The position numbers were made by a program, and so were the translations under genes. Of a DNA stretch of 17,170 nucleotides, positions 7,224 through 14,404 are shown piece after piece. Each line of letters begins with the position of its first letter. Position 1 is the first letter of the stretch. The notes under the pieces were generated by a model. That model did no database searches. It was not told the DNA's origin and saw only the letters and a list, made by a program, of their open reading frames with translations. The stretch lies in contig CAZVEV010000112.1 of NCBI GenBank assembly GCA_964625865.1, forward strand, positions 1 through 17,170. The letters are read 5' to 3'. Origin of the DNA: CAZVEV01 sp964625865 (GTDB lineage Bacteria > Planctomycetota > Phycisphaerae > SM23-33).

Positions 7224-7310
7224 GGGTGTCGTGGTTTGACGCGAAGCGGCAACCACGTATTCTCCCATGGAGACAGCGTGGTTGCCGCTTCGCGTCAAGC
7301 CACGGCACCC
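7224..7310. repeat. Inverted repeat with 34-base arms (dispersed palindromic element)
   Basis: The left arm (7224-7257) and right arm (7277-7310) are reverse complements over 34 bases with two differences, around a 19-base centre. The right arm recurs at 26-59 with one difference. The element fills most of the gap between the FG-GAP stop (7328) and the heparinase-like start (7196). In leftward transcripts it would form a very stable hairpin, which could separate expression of the two genes by termination, processing or stabilisation of the upstream message. It has no transposase and is best read as a non-autonomous repeat. Confidence 0.75.
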
Positions 7311-7327
7311 TGCGTGACGGAGGGTCC

Positions 7328-8815
7328 TCATTGCGGCTTTCCTTTCTGCTTGGCGCGTCGGGGACGATTGGGCACTTCGTGGAGTGTTCCGTCGGGAGTC
7401 AGGATCAGCAGGTCGTCGAGGCCGTCGTTGTGCAGGTCGGCGGCCGTCCAGGACATCTGCGGCGTCAGTGCGAATTGCGGGGCGGTCTTGCCGTGCGGCG
7501 CGACGGGTCCGCCGCTGTCATAGTCGCACAGGAACGTCCCGAAGCCGCGATTGACCAGCAGCAGGCCGCCGGTGTCGCAGACCACGAGCATGTCGCGCCG
7601 CGAGTCGCCGTTGGCGTCGAGCGTGACGGCGCGGGCGTTCCTGAAGCCGTTGCGGTATCGCTCGTAGTAGCGGGCAAGATTCACGCCGGTCAGGCGTTCG
7701 AAGTCGGCCGGCCCGCCGCCGGCGGCGTCCAGGGCGTACCGCGTCAGCCCGTCCGGGCGGACGGCAAGCACGTGGGGGCGCCCGGTATCTCCCCAGGAGC
7801 CGAACTCGGCCGACACCGGCACGGCGTCAGGCTTCCACAGCGTTCGGGCCGGCAAGGGCTGCCAGGGCGCCCCGCTCTTGCCGGGATTCACGAAGGCGTT
7901 CACCCGGCCGGCTGTTGACAGGAGCAGCGCATCGGGTTTCTTGTCGCCGTTGACGTCAGTCAGCGCGGCAGCCAGCGGACGATCTTTCGCTGGCGGCGCG
8001 AGTGTGGCGCCAGCGACGAACGCACGGCCGTCGTTGATCCACAATGTCTTGCCGAGCAGCAGATCGACCCTGCCGTCGCCATTGATATCGCCGGCGGCCC
8101 GGTAGCCGTTCTCGGCAGCCCGGAGCCCCCACGCGTCGGTGACGTCCTGGTATCCATCCGGCGCGGCCAGCAGCAGGCGCGTCCCGGCCGCGGCGCCGAC
8201 CAGCAGATCGGGCCTCGTGTCGCCGTTGACGTCGGCGGCCATCATCCAGCGCGGCTTCTTCACCGGCAACGTCGCGATCTTGCGGATCCCACTGCGGAAG
8301 TATGCCACGTCCATCACGTCGAGAATCGTCCCCTTGCCCGCCTTGATCTGTTCGATCAGGCGCAGCAGCGCCGCCGTCCGCCCGGGGAAGGTCTGTTTCG
8401 CATTGTGTCTTTGCATCACGCGCCACACCTGCGACCCGCTTCCGGCCCGTTTGGCCAGCAGCCACGTGTCAGCCAGGTGCACCAACGCCATCGCCCCGCC
8501 GCGTGCCCTGCCCACGAACACCACAACCGCCCCGCCGGAGGCCACCTCCTTGATCAGCCCCGCGGGCGAGACGATCTGGATGCGGAGTTTCTCGCCTGGC
8601 GACTCCCCCTTCAGTGTCGCAGAGACCGCAACGTCAACGACGCGAGTCGACACGCTGATTCCCGCGACCGTGCCGGCGATGACCGCTCGCGAAGTCCCGT
8701 ATATACGTGAGACCGGCATCTCGACTTTGATGACCGCCGCCGCGGGCGCGCCGATCAGCGCGACGGCGGCGGCGACGGCTAGGGCACGGGCAAGCGGTCG
8801 TGGGTTTGGCAACAT
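7328..8815 (-). CDS. Exported FG-GAP/VCBS repeat protein
   Basis: 495 residues from the ATG at 8815. AGGAG lies 5 bases upstream; a GTG at 8821 would abut that site with no spacing, so the ATG is chosen. Residues 1-27 are a signal peptide (LARALAVAAAVALIGAPAAA). Residues 30-185 are an unrecognised N-terminal region with a beta-rich segment (VVVFVGRARGG). Five calcium-type D-x-N-G-D-x-x-x-D loops follow, at about 195-203, 243-251, 287-295, 400-408 and 460-468 (the last is a variant, DLHNDGLDD). They are typical of FG-GAP/VCBS blades of a seven-bladed propeller. The C-terminus is basic (RPRRAKQKGKPQ). The ribosome-binding site starts right at the stop codon of the upstream gene (10-base gap), so the two are co-transcribed. 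It probably binds a ligand or partner outside the cytoplasm; its function is unknown. Confidence 0.8.
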   Translation of the reverse strand: MLPNPRPLARALAVAAAVALIGAPAAAVIKVEMPVSRIYGTSRAVIAGTVAGISVSTRVVDVAVSATLKGESPGEKLRIQIVSPAGLIKEVASGGAVVVFVGRARGGAMALVHLADTWLLAKRAGSGSQVWRVMQRHNAKQTFPGRTAALLRLIEQIKAGKGTILDVMDVAYFRSGIRKIATLPVKKPRWMMAADVNGDTRPDLLVGAAAGTRLLLAAPDGYQDVTDAWGLRAAENGYRAAGDINGDGRVDLLLGKTLWINDGRAFVAGATLAPPAKDRPLAAALTDVNGDKKPDALLLSTAGRVNAFVNPGKSGAPWQPLPARTLWKPDAVPVSAEFGSWGDTGRPHVLAVRPDGLTRYALDAAGGGPADFERLTGVNLARYYERYRNGFRNARAVTLDANGDSRRDMLVVCDTGGLLLVNRGFGTFLCDYDSGGPVAPHGKTAPQFALTPQMSWTAADLHNDGLDDLLILTPDGTLHEVPNRPRRAKQKGKPQ

Positions 8816-8825
8816 GCACACTCCT

Positions 8826-11800
8826 TCAGGCGACCCGCAGCATCCATCGCAGGCCGAACATCAGCGGCAGGTAGGCAATCAGGTACGTCAGCAGCCATCC
8901 GGCATCCCAGCGGTCGTTGCCGACCGACGCCAGCGGCGCCCAGAAGATACGCTTCCTGGGCGACGGAGGATAGACGATACGTGCCGACCGGATCGGGCCG
9001 TTGGCCCCGCAGACGATCTCCCGCGGCGCCGGCGGATATCGCTCGCCGACCACGATAGCCAGTTCCACCGCCGGGCCATCGCCGGGCGTCAGCATCACCG
9101 GGAAGCGTCCTTCGACCTCCGGCGGGGTTTGAACTGCCCACGTGATGCCCTGCGGGGGCAGGCCTTCGCGGAGGCGGGCCTCCAGGTCGTCGCGCAGTTC
9201 AGCGCGGGGTCGATCCGAGCCGGTCAGGTCTTCCAGCGATTCCTCGCCGGCCACCGGCGGCTCGCCTAACCGCACAAGGAGTCTATCGAGCGTCGCCCGG
9301 ACAGGCGGAACGGTCCGCGAGGCGGGCGTGGACTCGGCCAGGCTCGCCCGGGCCGACACCGTCAGCGTCACCGGCCCGTCGAAGCGACTGTCGACGAGGG
9401 CAACGATCTTGACCGGCGTGCCGGGCGGCGGACTCCAGGAGGCGGGGTCCACCCGGAGCGGGAACCACAGGAACGTCATGATCATCGGGCCCAGCAGGAG
9501 GCTGATCGGCCCCATCGCTGCGGCCAGCAGGCGAACGTTGACCGGAGCGGCAAGGCGTGTCAGGGCGGCCCGCCGCGGGGCGAGGCGCGGCAGAGAGGTG
9601 GCCTGTCGCGTGAGGTGCCCGGCCCGCCGCTTGGCCTGGCGCAGCCTGCGATTGTCAGTGAGGAACCGCTGCCCGACCATGGTCAGCGCCGCCAGCGTCC
9701 CGGCCACGACCGCCACGGTCGCCGGCCTACCCAACCCGGTAACGAGCGGCCAGAGCAGCCGGTCCAGGACCGCCATCGACGGATGGTACAGCCACGCATC
9801 AGGTAAGGTCCACGCGGCCAGCAGATACGCCCCCCAGACCAGCAGCGCGATGTTTCTCAATCGTGCGACGGCACGTTCACGCCGTCCCCGCGGCGGCGGG
9901 GCCAATCCAGCCGGTATGCGAACGTCGTTCGGCGCCGTCGCCGAATCCGCCTGCCCCGGCGCCCTCGCCAGCGTTCCCACACTCCCGCGGTGCCCATCGA
10001 CAAAGACGCGCTGGCCCTCGGTCAGCAGGCTCGTCGCATCGGGGAGCACGACGGCGGGGATGCCCATCTCCCGCGCGACCACCGCGCCGTGCGACAGTGC
10101 CCCCCCGCATTCGAGCACGAGACCGGCGGCGTTGACGAACAGGGGCGTCCAGGCCGGATCGGTCGAGCGGCACACGAGCACATAGCCGTGGCCGAGCCGA
10201 CCGGCCTCGGTCAGCGACGTGACGATCCGCACCGGCCCCGACGCCACGCCCGCCGATAACTCATACGCGGGATATCTTTCGGCCGCCTCGTGTTGCGGGG
10301 GTCGCCCGAGCGTCTCAATGGCATCCGCATCGATGACGCGAGGCAGGTGCAGGCGTGCCTCGGCGCGATACTCGGTGCGGCGCGCGGCAATGATATCGCC
10401 CGGGGCACGTTCGGCTGACAGGGCCTCGCACAGTTCGTCGGCGGTCAGGAAGAACACATCATCGCGGATGCCGAGCCGCCGTCCGGCCTCGACGGCCACG
10501 TCTCGAAGCAGATCGTAGCCGAGCATCAGCACGTACTTGCCGTCCTCGCGGAACGGGATGTAGCGATTGGCCAGGCTGAGCAGACGGTCGAACCGTACCC
10601 GGTCGGCGGGCCGAAGCTGGGCCTGCAATTCAGCCCTGCGCGCCTCAACTTTCGCCACGTGCGCGCCATGCAGGGCCAGCGGGTCCTGACCGTCCTTCAA
10701 GCGATCGGCTAGTTCGACAACTTCCTCCGTCCGTTCGCGCCACCGTCGAGCCGCAAGGTCCAGTTCGTCCGGCCCGCGGTGACCATAATCGTCGAGCCAT
10801 TGCTCGACGGTGATCTGTCCTTGTGCGAGGGCGTAGAGCGCGGCGTTGGCCCGGAGGGTCCTGTCCGGCGTCGGCGGGGCAGCAAGCATGGCCGCCAACT
10901 CGTCGGGGTCCTCGTCGGCGTCCCAGAACTCCTCGGCAAGGAACGTCCGCAACTCGGCCAGCGCCATCCCGCTTATCAGGCTCGGCAGGAGCGACTGCGG
11001 GGCCAGCTCGTCCATGACGCGGCTCTGGCGCGCGTGCCACAAGGTCACCAGGTCGCCGGCGGACAGGTCCGTCAGGGCCCGCTGCTTCTCTGTGCGACAC
11101 CATTCGACGAACTCGGGCATCGTCCGCTCGTTCAGTTCCGAGTCCAGCGTTCTGGCCAACTCGTGCAGGCGACGGTTCACCTCGGCTACGCGGCGCGCGG
11201 CAGCGGCACGGGCGCGCAGCGTGCCGGTCGGGCGCGTGGGAGGCAACTGCCCCGCCGCCGGATCACACCGTAGCAGGTCCATGTCGTAGGCGAACGGATA
11301 ATCGGCAAAGAACATCTCCGGCGCCAGGCCGGTATCCATGTAGACCCTTCCCGCGATGAGTCGCACCGGGCCCTGGTGGCGGAGCGTTTCGGAGGGTTCG
11401 AAGCCCGCCATCCGGTACATCCGCCCGAACCCCCCGCCGCCGGACATGAATCGGCGTTGCACGCTCCACGTCAGCGGCGTGGGATGGGCAAGCGTTTCAG
11501 CCAGGTTGTGAAGTACCCAGGGGCCGCGCCCGGCCTCGATGTCTCGGCGAAGGGCTGCCTGGGTCGACTCAATCACCTCGCGGCGCGCCTCGGCCCGGGC
11601 TGTCCGGATCTGCCGGGCCTGGAGCAACACGAACTGCCCGCCCCCAAGCCCCCATTCGACATCCACGTCGAAGTCGAACAGCCGTTTAACTTCGAGGGCG
11701 AGTTCGGCTAGCTCACGGATTTGCGGGTCTGTCAGCGACGGCGCATCGGGGTCAGGCTGTGAACCGTCAGGCCTCTTCGTCGCAGAGGGTGTGTGCCTGA

Positions 11801-12461
11801 TGGTGCGGCGCTTGACGGTCAATGCATTGCGGTCCAGCACGAAACTGTCCGGATGGACCTCGCCGGAGACGACGGCCTCTCCCAGACCGTAGGCCGACTC
11901 GACAAGCATCTCGTCGGCTTCAGGATCGTTGGGATTCGCGGTGAACACCACGCCCGAGACGTCCGAGGGGAACATCTCCTGGATGGTGACGGCCGTCCCG
12001 GACAGCCCCGCGATGCCGCGGTCTCGCCTGTAAGCGACGGCCCGCGGGGAGTTCCAGGAGTTGAAGACCGCCTCGACACCCTCAAACAGTGTCTGCCACG
12101 GGTCTCCTTCGGACACGAGCCCACAGTTCAGGATGGTGTCCATCATCCCGGGCATGGAGACCTCGGCGCCGCTTCGGACGGAGACCAGCAGCGGGTCGCC
12201 CGGGCAGCCGAACGTCCGCCCCGTCATCCGTTCGAGTTGGGCCATCGCCTCGCGGATGTCCTGTTGGAGTCCGTCGGGCCAGGCGCCGCCGGCTTCCAGA
12301 AACGCCTGGCAGCACTGTGCGGAGATGGTGAAGCCCGGAGGAACCGGCAGGCCCGCTCGCGTCATCGCCGCCAACGACGCGCCCTTGCCCCCAAGGATGT
12401 CCTTGCGTTCGGGATCGCCGTCTGCCTGTCCGGCGCCGAAGAGATAGACGCGCCGTGTCAT
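8826..12461 (-). CDS. RPH/PEP-synthase-like phosphotransferase fused to a DUF106/EMC3-like membrane module
   Basis: 1211 residues from the ATG at 12461, with GGGGAG about 6 bases upstream and a 4-base ATGA overlap with the preceding gene. Domains: residues 1-290, an ATP-grasp nucleotide-binding domain with GGKGASLAAMTRAGLPVPPG (24-43) and SVRSGAEVSMPGMMDTILN (94-112), both PPDK-type, and VEWGLGGGQFVLLQARQIR (268-286). Residues about 315-730 form a helical middle domain with YGHRGPDELDL (559-569) and REDGKYVLM (638-646), as in rifampicin phosphotransferases. Residues 735-830 are the swivelling domain with CGGALSHGAVVAREMGIP (785-802), where His791 is the predicted phosphohistidine. The PEP/pyruvate TIM barrel is absent. 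Instead there are membrane segments near 870-890, 907-928, 978-1002 and 1187-1208; the basic segment QRFLTDNRRLRQAKRR (931-946) and the last helix ending FGLRWMLRV recall DUF106/EMC3/TMCO1 proteins. A ~185-residue extramembrane insert lies between the last two helices. Substrate and role are unknown. The enzyme half is certain; the EMC3 link is inferred. Confidence 0.82.
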   Translation of the reverse strand: MTRRVYLFGAGQADGDPERKDILGGKGASLAAMTRAGLPVPPGFTISAQCCQAFLEAGGAWPDGLQQDIREAMAQLERMTGRTFGCPGDPLLVSVRSGAEVSMPGMMDTILNCGLVSEGDPWQTLFEGVEAVFNSWNSPRAVAYRRDRGIAGLSGTAVTIQEMFPSDVSGVVFTANPNDPEADEMLVESAYGLGEAVVSGEVHPDSFVLDRNALTVKRRTIRHTPSATKRPDGSQPDPDAPSLTDPQIRELAELALEVKRLFDFDVDVEWGLGGGQFVLLQARQIRTARAEARREVIESTQAALRRDIEAGRGPWVLHNLAETLAHPTPLTWSVQRRFMSGGGGFGRMYRMAGFEPSETLRHQGPVRLIAGRVYMDTGLAPEMFFADYPFAYDMDLLRCDPAAGQLPPTRPTGTLRARAAAARRVAEVNRRLHELARTLDSELNERTMPEFVEWCRTEKQRALTDLSAGDLVTLWHARQSRVMDELAPQSLLPSLISGMALAELRTFLAEEFWDADEDPDELAAMLAAPPTPDRTLRANAALYALAQGQITVEQWLDDYGHRGPDELDLAARRWRERTEEVVELADRLKDGQDPLALHGAHVAKVEARRAELQAQLRPADRVRFDRLLSLANRYIPFREDGKYVLMLGYDLLRDVAVEAGRRLGIRDDVFFLTADELCEALSAERAPGDIIAARRTEYRAEARLHLPRVIDADAIETLGRPPQHEAAERYPAYELSAGVASGPVRIVTSLTEAGRLGHGYVLVCRSTDPAWTPLFVNAAGLVLECGGALSHGAVVAREMGIPAVVLPDATSLLTEGQRVFVDGHRGSVGTLARAPGQADSATAPNDVRIPAGLAPPPRGRRERAVARLRNIALLVWGAYLLAAWTLPDAWLYHPSMAVLDRLLWPLVTGLGRPATVAVVAGTLAALTMVGQRFLTDNRRLRQAKRRAGHLTRQATSLPRLAPRRAALTRLAAPVNVRLLAAAMGPISLLLGPMIMTFLWFPLRVDPASWSPPPGTPVKIVALVDSRFDGPVTLTVSARASLAESTPASRTVPPVRATLDRLLVRLGEPPVAGEESLEDLTGSDRPRAELRDDLEARLREGLPPQGITWAVQTPPEVEGRFPVMLTPGDGPAVELAIVVGERYPPAPREIVCGANGPIRSARIVYPPSPRKRIFWAPLASVGNDRWDAGWLLTYLIAYLPLMFGLRWMLRVA

Positions 12462-14062
12462 TGGGGGCTCCCCGTGCCCACGAAGCACCGCAGGCCCCCG
12501 GTCTCGCTGCCGACGTACAGGCGCCCGCCGGAAATCGTCGGCGAACTGAGCGACAGGCCCATCTCGCCCGGCCGGGCCTGGTGGTTAACGCCGAGGGTCT
12601 CGATCACGCGTCCGTCGCGGGCGTCTATGACGGCCAGTGTCCCGTCCCGGGCCACGGCGTAGACGGTGTTTCCGGCCAGCGCCGGTCCGGCCAGGATGGG
12701 CACCTCGCCGTTGACGCGCCGCCGCCATATTACCTTCCCGTCAGCCGGCCTCAACGCAACGACCTCCCCGTTGCGGACGGGACAGATGACCTTGCCTCCG
12801 CCCGCCGCAATGGCGCCAAGGACGGCATCGGGCATGGCGGTTTCCCATCGCTTGACGCCGGTGCGTCGATCGAGAGCGATCACCGCGCCGGCGGGGTCCG
12901 CGTCGGCATGGACGTAGTCGCCCCTGCCGCATCCAATGATCACGAGGTCCTCATAGAGAGTAACGGCCCCCGTGGCCGGATAGGGCGTCGCGGTACGCCA
13001 GACCAGTCGCTCCCGGCCGGCGGCCTTCAGGACGTCATCGCTCGCCGTACGAAGCGCAACGACCTGTCTTCCACCGTATCCGCTGCCGATGTAACAGGTC
13101 TTTCCATCGGACGATATCGCGGGCGAGCTTTCCGGGTCGTTGACCGCGTAGCGCCACAGTTCTTTGCCATCGGATATCCGAACGGCCAGCACGAACCCCG
13201 GATCGCCGGTCGGTTTCTTGTCAGGCCCTTCGATCGCACCGGCGCCGGCGATCACGAGGTCGCCCCGGATGGCGGGAGACCCCTCGATATGAAGCGGCGT
13301 CTGGACCTGCCAGTGCAGCCGCCCGGTCGTGGCGTCCAGACACAGCAGGCTGCAGTCCGTGTCGTCGTGAAGCCCTTGTCCGATGACGAGGTACTTCCCG
13401 TCGGCCGTCAGGGCCGGCGAACTGAAGAACGCCTTGAGGCTCTCTGCACCATCCGCGGGGGTGATGGGAACGGCGTCGCGGTTCCAGAGTTCCCGCCCGC
13501 TGGCGGCATCGAGGCAGAACACGCCGCCGTAATTACCCGTGATATCGACCAGGCAGGACGCGCCGAACACTCTTCCGCCCAGGATGGCCGGCGAGGACAG
13601 GACCATCGTGTCCGGCTGGCCGTGGGTCCATCGCAGCATGAGATTCCGCGGCGCCGGCCCGCCGTCGTGTCCGCAGCGGGAGGGGCTGTCCCGGAAGATG
13701 AACGGCCCGGCCGGTCGGGCGTGTGTCCCCCCCGTCGTCGCCCCCCCGCGGGCGGCGATCTGTTCACAGCGGATGATCTCCATCGCCACGGCGTTCCAGT
13801 TGACGTTGTCGGAAGAGTCATCCCCGTCTCGCGGACCTGTGGCCGACGAGAGAGAGCCGGCAAGCAATGTCCCTCCCGCCACGGCGCCCCCGATGCCCGC
13901 AAGGACCATCACGACGACAAGCGGTCGGCGTCTGCACAGGTCGAGCAGTTGTCGCGGCCGAAGCAGGACGCCGATAACACTGCCCGCCGCGGCAACGACG
14001 GCGGGGAGAATAGCCGCCCCGGCATTGACGAAGATCGGCACGACGGCAAGCGTGTTATCCAT
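12458..14062 (-). CDS. Membrane-anchored PQQ-type beta-propeller protein
   Basis: 534 residues. The first 70 residues hold two membrane helices (about 7-34 and 48-70) joined by an Arg-rich turn (RPRQLLDLCRRRP), so both ends are likely outside and the rest extracytoplasmic. A linker (71-125) leads to an eight-bladed-type propeller with blade motifs VFCLDAASGRELW (181-193), LLCLDATTGRLHW (239-251), VLAVRISDGKELW (291-303), VIALDRRTGVKRW (394-406), VVALRPADGKVIW (434-446) and LAVIDARDGRVI (476-487). These resemble BamB and quinoprotein repeats but carry no cofactor residues I can identify. The ATG at 14062 has only a weak AGG 10 bases upstream. Its stop overlaps the start of the phosphotransferase gene (ATGA), so equal production of the two is likely. 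As first gene of the leftward group it is transcribed from the divergent region 14063-14404. It is probably a scaffold or sensor, by inference. Confidence 0.83.
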   Translation of the reverse strand: MDNTLAVVPIFVNAGAAILPAVVAAAGSVIGVLLRPRQLLDLCRRRPLVVVMVLAGIGGAVAGGTLLAGSLSSATGPRDGDDSSDNVNWNAVAMEIIRCEQIAARGGATTGGTHARPAGPFIFRDSPSRCGHDGGPAPRNLMLRWTHGQPDTMVLSSPAILGGRVFGASCLVDITGNYGGVFCLDAASGRELWNRDAVPITPADGAESLKAFFSSPALTADGKYLVIGQGLHDDTDCSLLCLDATTGRLHWQVQTPLHIEGSPAIRGDLVIAGAGAIEGPDKKPTGDPGFVLAVRISDGKELWRYAVNDPESSPAISSDGKTCYIGSGYGGRQVVALRTASDDVLKAAGRERLVWRTATPYPATGAVTLYEDLVIIGCGRGDYVHADADPAGAVIALDRRTGVKRWETAMPDAVLGAIAAGGGKVICPVRNGEVVALRPADGKVIWRRRVNGEVPILAGPALAGNTVYAVARDGTLAVIDARDGRVIETLGVNHQARPGEMGLSLSSPTISGGRLYVGSETGGLRCFVGTGSPQ

Positions 14063-14191
14063 ACTCGCAACCTGACTGACCAGGGGCGCCTCGCGCCGGC
14101 TCTGCGTCAGAAACTACCCGCGGTGGCCGACATTCCACGCCCCGTGCGCCACTTAGGCATCTATCGCGCGAAACAGTCGGGCGCCCGGACT

Positions 14192-14221
14192 GTTGTACTA
14201 TGTGGACTATAGTAGTACAAC
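14192..14221. promoter_or_regulatory. Symmetrical inverted repeat, candidate shared operator/promoter
   Basis: GTTGTACTA (14192-14200) is the exact reverse complement of TAGTACAAC (14213-14221), around a 12-base centre holding the palindrome ACTATAGT (14206-14213). Because the repeat is symmetrical, TTGTAC, 17 bases and TACAAC can be read on both strands at -35/-10 spacing, though the match to consensus is weak. TATAGT, a good -10 box, also occurs on both strands inside it but lacks a partner -35. It is the only AT-rich spot in this intergenic region, and a dimeric regulator site or divergent promoter is the likeliest reading. Confidence 0.5.
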
Positions 14222-14284
14222 CGCCACGTCGGGAGCCGGTAGCGTTGTGGCCGCAAAATGTGCCGCGGGCGTCTGGCCCGTGAT

Positions 14285-14335
14285 CGAGCGTCGCGAATGC
14301 AGCCCGTTGGGTTGTCTTCGACGGGCGGACGCTCG
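14285..14335 (+). promoter_or_regulatory. Possible structured leader of the TPR gene
   Basis: CGAGCGTC (14285-14292) pairs perfectly with GACGCTCG (14328-14335), and inside it GCCCGT (14302-14307) pairs with ACGGGC (14321-14326). Together they would form a two-tier hairpin in an mRNA started upstream, ending about 70 bases before the ATG at 14405. It matches no riboswitch class I recognise. A DNA-level function, or chance in GC-rich sequence, is also possible. Confidence 0.3.
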
Positions 14336-14404
14336 TTGCTCGCCGCAACACAACCGGCCGCCACGTCGGACACAGTTAATCTGATCGTAAGCGGAGCCTC
14401 TCAG

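Larger units (their letters stand above)
14063..14404. promoter_or_regulatory. Divergent intergenic control region
   Basis: These 342 bases separate the leftward membrane-propeller operon from the rightward TPR gene, so promoters for both should lie here. I see a perfect inverted repeat at 14192-14221, a two-tier stem at 14285-14335, and an 11-base direct repeat CGCCACGTCGG at 14222-14232 and 14359-14369. No protein-coding gene or tRNA is apparent. GGAG at 14391-14396 lies about 8 bases before the ATG of the TPR gene. Confidence 0.55.

Noticed and set aside
8816..8821. GTG at 8821 as the start of the FG-GAP protein
   Set aside because: The ribosome-binding site AGGAG directly abuts it, leaving no spacing; the ATG at 8815 has the right distance and starts the signal peptide.
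8826..12461. Calling this gene ppdK or ppsA
   Set aside because: The PEP/pyruvate-binding TIM barrel needed for those reactions is missing, so only the nucleotide-binding and phosphohistidine domains are shared.
12455..14212. 585-codon open frame on the plus strand opposite the membrane propeller gene
   Set aside because: It is a GC-driven shadow; the minus-strand frame has membrane helices, repeated blade motifs and operon overlap, while this one has no recognisable feature.
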